From contig JAQWLN010000178.1 in the NCBI GenBank assembly GCA_029247265.1, positions 1 to 38,644 on the forward strand: a stretch of DNA of 38,644 bases. Direction: 5' to 3'. The stretch comes from Fuerstiella sp. Lineage in GTDB: Bacteria > Planctomycetota > Planctomycetia > Planctomycetales > Planctomycetaceae. How positions within the stretch are numbered: the stretch's first letter is position 1; every line of letters starts with the position of its first letter. Under the pieces are notes generated by a model that was not told the origin of the DNA, made no database searches, and saw nothing but the letters and a program-made list of their open reading frames with translations. Of this stretch, positions 15,426 through 24,500 are shown piece by piece. A program made the position numbers and the translations under genes.

Positions 15426-16475
15426 ATGTCGCGCGACTACCTGATCATCGAACAGTTTCTTATAGACGCGTTGCAGGCGCGAGCTCTGCAGGCAGCGTTC
15501 GATCTGCAGATCATTGATGCATTGGCTGACATCGACGAGATGTCCGTCGATGGTCTACTGAGGGGACGCAATTGCGATTTCCGCGGTGGGCAGTTTCTGC
15601 TGCAAATGCTGGCGCAGAACGACGTTGTTGCGACCGCTGCTGCAGGCGGTCAGCGTTTTCGAGACGGCGATTCAGTTCGCCTGACAGACGTGTTCCGTCG
15701 GGCGCTGCCGTTCCGCGACTTGCTGACAACGAAGCTGGAGTTCTCCACACTGGTCGCGGCCGACTACTTCGCGAACCTGCCGAACCTTCTGCGGTCCGAA
15801 GACGAATTTACGGCGTCTTCGAAGCTGTTTGAACTGTTTGACTACGGTCGATGTCTGGACATCACGACGGCCAACTGCATGCACGCGGCGCGGTGGATGC
15901 AGTTGACGACAATGCTCACCCGGTATGAGGCACGCGTATGTGCGGAGTCTTACGACTTTGCACGGCATTCGCAGATGCTGGATGTTGGCGGGAACAGTGG
16001 TGAATTTTCCCTTCAGATCTGTCGGCGTCATGCGAATTTGACGGCGCAGGTTGTCGACCTTCCGGTGGTTTGCCACGTGGGAGCGCGGCACATCGGAGGA
16101 ACTTGTGAGGTGGACCGAATCAGCTTCAGTCCAGGCAATATGCTGGAAGATACGTTTCCGCAGGGATGTGATTTAATCACATGGAAATCCGTACTGCACG
16201 ACTGGCCGGATGACGTACTTCCCATTCTCCTGCAGAAATCGTACGCGGCGTTGCCGCCCGGAGGTCGCCTGGTGATTTTTGAACGGCAGCGCTGGGATTT
16301 CAGTCATGAAGTGACGCCCTACGGTCTGTTGCCCGTGATGCTGTTTTTTCGCTCGTACCGATCGCCGGAGCACTACGTTCAGGTGTTGGCGGACTGCGGA
16401 TTCGTCGATGTTCATGTCGAAAAGCTGCAACTGGAGGTCCCGTTTCTGCTGATCACGGCAGCGAAAGCTGGTTAA
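15426..16475 (+). CDS. O-methyltransferase (COMT/hydroxyindole type)
   Basis: A 349-residue protein with the two-domain layout of Methyltransf_2 enzymes. An N-terminal helical dimerisation domain (residues 1-100, LIDALQARALQAAFDLQIID) precedes a SAM-binding domain. Motif I is LDVGGNSGEF at 185-194. The catalytic-base region is SVLHDWPDD with His258, matching the H-D-W of plant-type and bacterial O-methyltransferases. LPPGGRLVIFER is the late strand. Members methylate phenolic or carboxylic hydroxyls of natural products. It starts 8 bases after the halogenase paralogue and is the last plus-strand gene of the operon. Its 3' end overlaps the convergent gene by 23 bases. Confidence 0.9.
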   Translation: MSRDYLIIEQFLIDALQARALQAAFDLQIIDALADIDEMSVDGLLRGRNCDFRGGQFLLQMLAQNDVVATAAAGGQRFRDGDSVRLTDVFRRALPFRDLLTTKLEFSTLVAADYFANLPNLLRSEDEFTASSKLFELFDYGRCLDITTANCMHAARWMQLTTMLTRYEARVCAESYDFARHSQMLDVGGNSGEFSLQICRRHANLTAQVVDLPVVCHVGARHIGGTCEVDRISFSPGNMLEDTFPQGCDLITWKSVLHDWPDDVLPILLQKSYAALPPGGRLVIFERQRWDFSHEVTPYGLLPVMLFFRSYRSPEHYVQVLADCGFVDVHVEKLQLEVPFLLITAAKAG

Positions 16476-17298
16476 CATCAGCGCTGTGGTAAAGCGTGAC
16501 GAAGGGGATTTGGTAGCGGTTAAGTCCCATCGACAGATGCCCCACCGTGGCCGTCGAATTCTGTTGAATCCACTCCGCCAACTTGTGCGAGTTTCCCTGC
16601 TGCTGGTGACTGATGTCGACAAGCAGATTGGCAACGTCTTCAATACTGCGTTCCCGTACATAAACGTTCAGATCGTGGGACAGACGGTCGCTGCCTTCTT
16701 CAGTCACCTGCAGCAGTCGCAGATCACTCGCGTCAGAATTCAGGTTAGCTGCGTTCGGGCCGAAGCATTCCAGTAATTCGCCCGAGGCGTCAGCCAGCGG
16801 CGTCTGCGGAAAATTCGACAGCATGGCACGCTGGATGTCGTTCCAGCGAGTGGCATTGAGGTTACGATATCGGCTGATTACGGCAAGCGAACTGTCGAGC
16901 ATCGACCATTTGAAGCCGATAAAGGTGAGTCGCGAGTCTAGTGACTCCCGCAGTGAGGCAGATGGTGACAGTTCCAGATAGCACTTGCCGATTAAATTGT
17001 CTCCGGAACATTCGAAACCGAAATGAATGAATTCCGCTGCCGGAAAGAATTGCTGAATTGAATTTCGGTGCGAATCCGGGCTGCTCATCACACGGCAGAT
17101 CTGCAACACTTCCGACAGGCCGTTCGCGCCGAGAGCTTCAAGAGCGGCCGTTGGCAGACTGAACAAAGCGCGGCGGTCTTCGACGGTGTTCGGCTGCAGT
17201 CGCAGCGACCGTTCGAACATCAGTGGCAGCTGGTGATCAACCACCATTCGCCGCAGAGCCTTCAGTCCGCGTTCTGCAAATGTGCCCTGCAGATTCAT
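16453..17298 (-). CDS. Unrecognised protein, 281 residues
   Basis: I do not recognise a family. The protein is soluble-looking, with no signal peptide or membrane helix. It has alternating strands and helices: FIHFGFECSGDNLIGKCYLEL near 88-108, FIGFKWSMLDSSLAVISRYR near 125-145, LNVYVRERSIEDVANLLVDI near 210-229, and at the end TVGHLSMGLNRYQIPFVTLYH. The strand-ending phrases of the type x-Y-L-E and x-V-Y-V recur and may mark repeated alpha/beta units. Gene placement suggests a link to the cluster: it converges on the O-methyltransferase with a 23-base overlap and diverges from the next gene with only 17 bases between starts. A relation to the neighbour at 17316 or to ABBA-type prenyltransferases crossed my mind but cannot be supported from sequence. 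Confidence 0.75.
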   Translation of the reverse strand: MNLQGTFAERGLKALRRMVVDHQLPLMFERSLRLQPNTVEDRRALFSLPTAALEALGANGLSEVLQICRVMSSPDSHRNSIQQFFPAAEFIHFGFECSGDNLIGKCYLELSPSASLRESLDSRLTFIGFKWSMLDSSLAVISRYRNLNATRWNDIQRAMLSNFPQTPLADASGELLECFGPNAANLNSDASDLRLLQVTEEGSDRLSHDLNVYVRERSIEDVANLLVDISHQQQGNSHKLAEWIQQNSTATVGHLSMGLNRYQIPFVTLYHSADVNQLSLP

Positions 17299-17315
17299 CC
17301 CACGTCCCGATCTTC

Positions 17316-18212
17316 ATGACTTGTGAAATGTCTCATTCTGACTCCCATCATTTTCTAAACGAACGCATCCGGCCGGGCGATCCATATTTTAACTACTGCT
17401 ACTGGCCCTACGAACCGCCTGCAGATGGTATCGGAAAACTGCGGGCATCCAGTTTGCTGTTTCGAGCGATTCAGGAGATGCCGGAAGCTCAGTGGCTGAC
17501 GGACTGCATCCGCGCAATTCAGGCCGGAATCGGTGATTTCCGCAGCGTATACGGGATCAAGCTGCAAAACGGCGAATGGTTGCTGGAAATCTACCTGTAT
17601 GACTACGAGCGGGAAGATCGCATCGTTTCTGTGGAACGGATTATGGCGGCATGTCAGGGGAAGTTGGTCTTTCCGGACACCGTTGGAGCTCATGTTCCGT
17701 ATTTCATGTTTTCGTTCGACCTCGACGCGTCCGTCGCGAAGGCCAATGGAATCATCGACACTGTGCATGTGTACGTTGGGAATCCTGGCAGCACTGTTTC
17801 CAGCGGGATCAGCTACGGGTTTACCAGCAATCCGCAGGCAACAGAATTGGAAAACTTCTATTTCTTTTTCGACGCTCAGGACCGCGAACAGATCGTGGAC
17901 AAGATCCAATGTGCGGCGTGGTTGAATCAGCCCGACACCTTGGTGCAAACGCTGCTGCGTCCCGCGTTGATGGACTGCCAGACGATTTGTCTGGCCAACA
18001 AGCGCGTGTCGAACACCGTCTATTTTTCCGGCGTGAATGTCCTTCAGTTGCAGGATTTTCTGCGATGGCAGAAATACCCGCAGTCCTTTCAGGACTTCAT
18101 TGCAGAACATCAACCGGAACTGGACCACTTACTGTACGACGTGGGTGTGGATTATCAGGTGCGGTCGAATGAAGTGCAGTTTGTGAAATCCGGCATTTAC
18201 GGCATCGCCTGA
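17316..18212 (+). CDS. Unrecognised protein, 298 residues
   Basis: No family is recognised. I chose the ATG at 17316 (MTCEMSHSDSHHF), since the frame upstream to 17223 is antisense to the neighbour's start; the ATG at 17328 is also possible. The protein is soluble, with VYGIKLQNGEWLLEIYLYDY, VPYFMFSFDLD, IIDTVHVYVGN, GISYGFTSN, LENFYFFFDAQDREQIVDKI and NTVYFSGVNVLQLQDFL, a pattern of beta strands between helices. It might share a fold with the 281-residue protein on its left, since both carry strands reading x-x-Y-L-[EY] and H-V-Y-V/N-V-Y-V and a late G-[VL]-N strand, but no clear alignment can be made by eye. No metal or nucleotide motif is visible. It is followed by the 331-base spacer before the giant gene. 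Confidence 0.75.
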   Translation: MTCEMSHSDSHHFLNERIRPGDPYFNYCYWPYEPPADGIGKLRASSLLFRAIQEMPEAQWLTDCIRAIQAGIGDFRSVYGIKLQNGEWLLEIYLYDYEREDRIVSVERIMAACQGKLVFPDTVGAHVPYFMFSFDLDASVAKANGIIDTVHVYVGNPGSTVSSGISYGFTSNPQATELENFYFFFDAQDREQIVDKIQCAAWLNQPDTLVQTLLRPALMDCQTICLANKRVSNTVYFSGVNVLQLQDFLRWQKYPQSFQDFIAEHQPELDHLLYDVGVDYQVRSNEVQFVKSGIYGIA

Positions 18213-18543
18213 TCGCCACCGACGGTTCTCACTGTTGTGCGGCTCAAAGTTGGCATCGCTTCCTTGGCCAGTCTGCACGGTCGGCGTGCGTGGAATAATC
18301 GGCCGCGACGACGTGCGGAGCAAAATCTTGCCCTTTTCCGCGTTGGCTGACATAACCGGGCCTACCGGATAGGGCAATCACGACATTTGGGGCATTCGCG
18401 AATGCTGGGGCACTTGCGGTTTTTTTTGGGCGCCGATATGTTCTGAGTTGTTATGTGCTATTGAAATCGTCCGGCCGAAGGTGCGCACTTGTCTGAGCCG
18501 GCGATGGAAGGTCGGGTAACTCCTCAAACAGGGCTCCAAGTTG
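18213..18543. other. Spacer upstream of giant gene
   Basis: This 331-base region carries no supported gene. It must contain the promoter of the giant surface-protein gene, unless that is transcribed from upstream. It holds a perfect 14-base palindrome at 18392-18405 (gcattcgcgaatgc), a small imperfect hairpin around 18361-18373 (ccta/tagg) and a T8 run at 18420-18427. The palindrome and T-run are too far apart (14 bases) for a classical intrinsic terminator. An operator role for the palindrome is possible but unsupported. Confidence 0.5.
18392..18405. promoter_or_regulatory. 14-base perfect palindrome
   Basis: The sequence gcattcgcgaatgc reads the same on both strands. It lies about 140 bases before the start of the giant gene, in the only intergenic space there. 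It could be a binding site for a dimeric regulator or a weak hairpin (five-base stem, cgcg loop). Nothing further in the sequence decides this. Confidence 0.3.
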
Positions 18544-21500
18544 ATGTCAAACGGCTTAGTTCGTAGCGACCGTCCTCGAAACCCTGGCAACTTGCGAAAC
18601 GCAGGATTTGCCAGTCGGCGATTATGGCGAATCGTCTCGCGAATGCTTCAGGCGGCAAAACCCGACTTGGCTTGCCCGTCACGGCGGAAATTGAAAGAAC
18701 GTGGCCGCCCCGCAGCATTGCCCATCCAGTCGCTTGAGCAGCGGATGCTTCTGACCACGATCGAGCTGGCGGATTACCTGGGTGTTTCGAACTTTGCGCT
18801 GTCCGCAGATGCTACGATTCCGGATCGAGTGGTCCTGAGCGATCGCGTTGCGGGTGGCAGCGGGCCGTGGAACATCGACGTGACCGGTGGTGCGCTGATC
18901 ATCAACGGATCCACGGGCGACGATGACCTGCACATTGATCTCAGCAACGTCACTCAAATCGTCAAGGGAACAGTCACGTCGCGATTCGGCAGCAGTGTCA
19001 CATTCGACGGAATGGGCGGCTCAGATTCCGTAAGTTTCATCGGTAATTCGGCGGTGACCGGAGTTCTGACGGCCAACGCCGAATCCATCACCGTCGGTTC
19101 CGGAATTCGGGCGGACGCGACCACAGACGTGACGTTTTCTGCAAAGTCATCGCTGGGGAACCAGACGAATAGTTCCGCGACCGTGAACGCATCGGGGATA
19201 AATTCTGCAGCAATCGCCGTTGCTGGAGACGTCTACGGAGCATCGGTCACGATGCTGGCAGAAACCGCAGGCAGTGTGACGTCGACCAGCACTTCGACGC
19301 TTTCGACAGCCACCAACTCCTTCACAGACAACGCAACGATCACCATCAATGGTGCCGCGAAAGTGGTGGCGTCCGGTGACGTTTCGCTGGCGGCGGAACG
19401 AAAAACGGCATACTCCGCAAACGCTCGGGAGGCGAGAAATACGATCACGGGTGACGTTGGTGTGACGCTGAGTGGTGCCACGGTGCAATCCGGCGGAGAC
19501 CTGTCGATCGCGGCGACGGACAATTTGACGGTGACGGCCACGAGTGCTCGTGAATCGCTGAATCCGTCAAGCCTTGAGGGTAACATCGTGGCTTCGGTCG
19601 CTCAGAATCTGATCACCAGCAATACGCTCGTGACAGTGACTAATTCCACAGTGACACAAACCGGCGCTGACAAATCGACTGTTGTTTCTGCAGATCGCAA
19701 GACGACCGTAAGTGCTCTGGCGGCAGGAGAATCTCTGACAAACGGCGTGCTGCCGGACGAGAAATCGTTCAATCTGGGCGGCATGTTCGCCACTAATCAC
19801 TTGTCCGGAAACGTCAAAACGGTGGTCAGCGACGGATGGTTCACGGCCGTTGACGCGACGGTGACGGCAACGGACGACGCTGTTGCGACAGTCAAGAGCG
19901 AACTGACGATGGGCACCGGCGACCACGAAGCGGCTGTCGGCAACGGTTCCATGACGTTTGGAGCGTCGGTCGCGTTCAACCAGATTGACGACACGACGGT
20001 GAGTTCGGCCGTGAAGGAAATTAACGCCATTCTGGGGACGACTTTCGGTGCGAATTCGGCGTCAGACACTTACGCGACCATCGACGGCACGGCGCTGAAC
20101 GTCAGCGGTGACCTAAATGTCGCGGCGGATTCTGCGGCCCGTGTGAATTCGACGGTCAGCAATGCGGTTGAATCGAAGTCGTCGTCACTTCTTGGCTCGA
20201 ATGGTTCCGCGGCGGCCGGAGTTCTGGCCAGCAATCTCATTCACACGGCTTCGGAAGCTCACGTTATCTACGCCACATCGACGCCTGCGACGGTGGGTGG
20301 AGCCTTCAACATCACGGCTCTGGACAGCGCGGCCATTTTCTCAAACAGCAAGTTGGTGTCATCGGCGATCGTGACCAACGACGGCGGAACGCGGCTGCTT
20401 CAGGACTCGCTGAATCTGACACTGAAGTACGACCACAAGTCGTCGCAGGGAAGTCAGAACCTGTCGTTCGGAAAAACAGTGCTGGTCGAAGAGGGCCACA
20501 CGGCCGGCGGTCAGGAAAACGGCGTCTTCGAATATCTCGGCACTACAGCAATTCTGAACCTCAGCACGACAGACTTTAGTGATCGGGATTTGTGGAAGCC
20601 GGTCGACGGCACAGACATCATTCCTCAGGGAAATAACCTGACGTCGTCTTCATCCGTCGCGGTGGGTGGAATTCTGGTTCGCAACGACGTGGAAAGCTCA
20701 GCCACCGCAAAGCTTCAGAACGCAACTCTGGCAGCGACGGGAGACGTTTCGGTCACAGCCACAGAATCCGCCACCATCAAAGCCACCGCGGATGCGGCGA
20801 TCACTTCGTCCGGCGGCAGCGCCTTTGGGACGGGAGACAGCATCGCCAAAGGTGGTGTCATCGCGGCAAACGCCATCCAAAGCGGCGCGGATGCTTCGAT
20901 CGGGAACAGTTCTATTACCACCAACACCACCGGTTCAAACACCGGCCACATCGACGTTCATGCAGACAACACGTCGTCCATCGAAGCGCTGAACAAGAGC
21001 ATGGTGCAATCCGGCGACCAAGCGGTGGGAGCTATCATTGCGTTCAATACGATCGGATACCCGCAGTCCAATATACTCAGTCAGACACTCGAAACCCTGA
21101 TCGCCACAAACATCGGCACGGCGAATCCGGCAAAGACGTCCGCAAACATCACGGATACCGCTGTGAATGCGGCTGGCGATGTCACGGTTTCTGCGGATTC
21201 GACGGCGGCCAACAAGGCGACGGTCACCAACGAAACAACGTCTGCCGCATCTGCGCTGATCGATGCTTCGGGTTCGTCGATGGGAGGCATCCTCGCGTCG
21301 AACATGGTGAATACGGACGTCGACGCGTTCATCAAGCACACCACGGTATCAGCGGGCACGCTGTCTGCGGCCGGCGATGTTGAAGTTTCAGCGACAGACG
21401 ACACGTCCATCGCCGCCGACACGGTGTTGAAGTCGATTTCGTCGACCAGCAATGATGGCGGGGCCAGTCTAGTTAACTCTTTCGCCACGAAACTGCTGGA

Positions 21501-24500
21501 AGATTATCAGTACTCAAGTAAATCCGGCAGCAAGCTGGTGAAGTTTGGCAACAAGGTCCGAGTCGCCTCAGACCACGCCGCGAATAAGGGCGACCGCGAA
21601 GCAATCTATGAGTACATGGGAACCAATGTCGCGACGGCCATCGATCTGACCACGGCCGACTATTCGAATTTTGGGTTCTGGCGAAAGCTGGACACGATCA
21701 ACATCGTTCCCACAGGTTTCAATGTGACGGATTCGGATTCCGTCGGAATCGGTGGGATGGTGGTTCGCAACGACTTGGTGGCTGATGTCGACGCCGTTGT
21801 GGAAAACATGACGGTGTCCGATGCCGAAAATATCGCCGTAACAGCCGACGGCAGTCAGAACCTGACGGCGACGTCCGATGCCACCGCCAGCTCGTCCGGA
21901 GGCAGCGCTTATGGATCTGGAGAATCTCTGGCCGTCGGCGCGTCGATCGTGACGAACAGCGTTCAGGCCGGCGCGGAAGCTCACGTTCTGAACAGCAACC
22001 TCACCACGACCGGAACCGGCACGAATGGCGACGTCGACGTCACGGCGAGCAATTCAGCAACGATCGACGCCACCAACAAGAGCGCGATTACTTCAGGAGA
22101 CACGGCGGTCGGCGTCACGCTGGCGTTCAACACGCTGGGTTACGCCAGTCAGAATGTGCTCACACGAGCCATCGATGCACTCGTCGGAACGGACATCGGA
22201 ACGGCCGCTCCCGCCAAAGCGATTGCCTTCATTCGAGACACACCCGTTGTGGCTTCCGGCGACGTCAATGTGACCGCACATTCGGATGCTCAGTTAAAGG
22301 CCGAACTCACCAACGAAACCACGTCGGCTGCGTCCGCGATTGTGAACGCCAGCGGCATGGCGATCGGCACGGTTCTGGCCAGCAACATGGTCCAGAGTTC
22401 GGCGACAGCAGACATCGATTTTTCGACGAAGGCAGCCGCCAGCAAAGTCACGGCTGGCGGCGATGTGTTGGTGGAAGCTCGCGACCACGCCGGAATCGAC
22501 GCTAATTCTCAGCTGGACGCGACATCAACCACCACCAATGACGGTGGCGTCAGCACGGGCATCGAATGGCTGAACCAGTTCCTGGATAATCAATACGATT
22601 TCACAACAGAATCCAGCACACGCGATCTATCTGGACCTGGGTACTCGTACCTCACCACGTCCGGCTCGCAGACCCTGAGTGCTGGAACTCGGGTGTTGAA
22701 ACGTGCCAGCGGGGCGGGAGAAACGGACCAAGTTTACCGGTTTGTTGGGGTAACAGGCAGCAGTACGGAACTCGTCGATCTGGGAACGGAAACGTATTCC
22801 AACACCGATCGCTGGCTGCCGGTTTATCGGCGTCAGACGACAAAGGTTCGCATCGGAAGTGATTTCGCGACGACCAACATTCGAGGCAACATTTACCGCT
22901 TTCTGGGAGCGGCCGAAAACAACGTCGACCTGTCTGCGGAAGACTACACTGTCGCGACGCGGTGGGAACGAGTGCAGGAACAGTCGGCCGACTTTATTCC
23001 ACAGATTGGCAACATCAGCGATTCCGATTCTATTGGCATCGGCGTGATTGTTGTTCGCAACGATGTCGGCAGCAGCGTTTCAGCGAATCTCGACAAGACC
23101 AACGTCACCGCCACCGGCGACGTGACCGTCAGCGCACTCGAACAAGCCGACATCCGTGCGTTGACGCAGAATGTCACGTCGTCTTCCGGAGGCAGTGCAT
23201 TTGGCGAAGGGACTTCTCTGGCGGTCGGGACAACCGTTGCCACGAATATGGTTCTGAGTTCTGCGTCGTCCACGATCACGAACAGCAACATCGACGCAGA
23301 CGGCGATCTGACCGTTCACGGCGAAAATCGTTCCGGCGTCGACGCCACAGCCAACACGTCTGTGTCTGCCGGAGACAAGGCCGTCGGTGCCACACTCGCC
23401 TTCAACACGCTCGGTTATGAAGCTCAAAACGTGCTGTTTGCGGCTGTGGATGCGTTGCTGCAAACCAGCATCGGCGATACTCAGCCGGCAAAAGTCGAAG
23501 CCACGATCCACGACACGACTGTGAACGTCGATGGAAATGTGAGTGTCACGGCCGACAACAAAGCCGGGTTGAACGCGACCATTAGCAACGCCGCCGATTC
23601 CGCTGCGTCAGCGCTGTACGGAGCCGGCGGGTCGGCGGCCAGTCTGCTGCTGACCAGCAACATGGTGGCGACTGACACCGATGCGTCCATCGATTTCACA
23701 GAACCAACCATGGCCACCGCAACGCCCGACGGCGTCGTGACGGTCGGCGGGACGCTGCTGATTAAAGCCACCGACGAAGCACAGGTGTTCAGCAACACCA
23801 AACTGGTGGCGAAATCCAGCACGTCCAACAACGGTGGCGTCAGCGTCCTGAAGAACAGCCTGCAGGCACTCGATTCTTCCCCCGCCGATTTCGTCAGTTC
23901 TGAAGGAACTCGGACGATTAACTTCGGGCAAACTGTGAAGGTCGCCAATGATCACACGGATGGAGGCGACGCGGGCAGTCGCTATCGATACATGGGGCCG
24001 GCATCCACCAGCATGGATCTTTCGAAGGCGGATTATTCCGATATCGGTTACTGGTACGAAGTTTCGGCGACCAAATTTCTGCCGGAAGGTTTGAATCTCA
24101 CGGACTCTGATTCCATGGCCGTGGGCGGACTGGTCGTTCGCAACGATGTCGTCGCCGATGTCGATGCCGTGCTGAAAAACACGGATGCCAACGTGGTGGG
24201 CACCGTGACGATCACAGCCACGGAAGACGCCGTGATTCGTTCGCTGGTCGACGCCGAAACCGCGTCATCCGGCGGCAGTGCGTTTGGTAAAGGCACATCA
24301 CTGGCCGTCAGCGGAGTGATCGCGGCAAACAACGTGGTTTCGTCGGCCGATGCCATCATTGAAGACAGTGACATCACAACCACGGGCGCTGGAGCAGACA
24401 TCGATGTCCTGGCGACAAACACGTCGTTCATTAATGCTCGCAACATCTCGTCAACGTCCACGGGCGATACGGCCGTCACCGGAACCGTGGCATTCAACAC

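Noticed and set aside
17223..17315. Longer start for the unrecognised gene on the plus strand (from 17223)
   Set aside because: This extension is antisense to the first 25 codons of the gene on the other strand and reads as non-protein-like sequence.
18392..18427. Intrinsic terminator
   Set aside because: The palindrome has only a five-base stem when looped and the T8 run starts 14 bases after it, so the geometry is wrong for a standard terminator.
18129..18590. Minus-strand short frames in the spacer before the giant gene
   Set aside because: Low-complexity basic sequences without ribosome sites or motifs; also tested as a RiPP precursor and dismissed.
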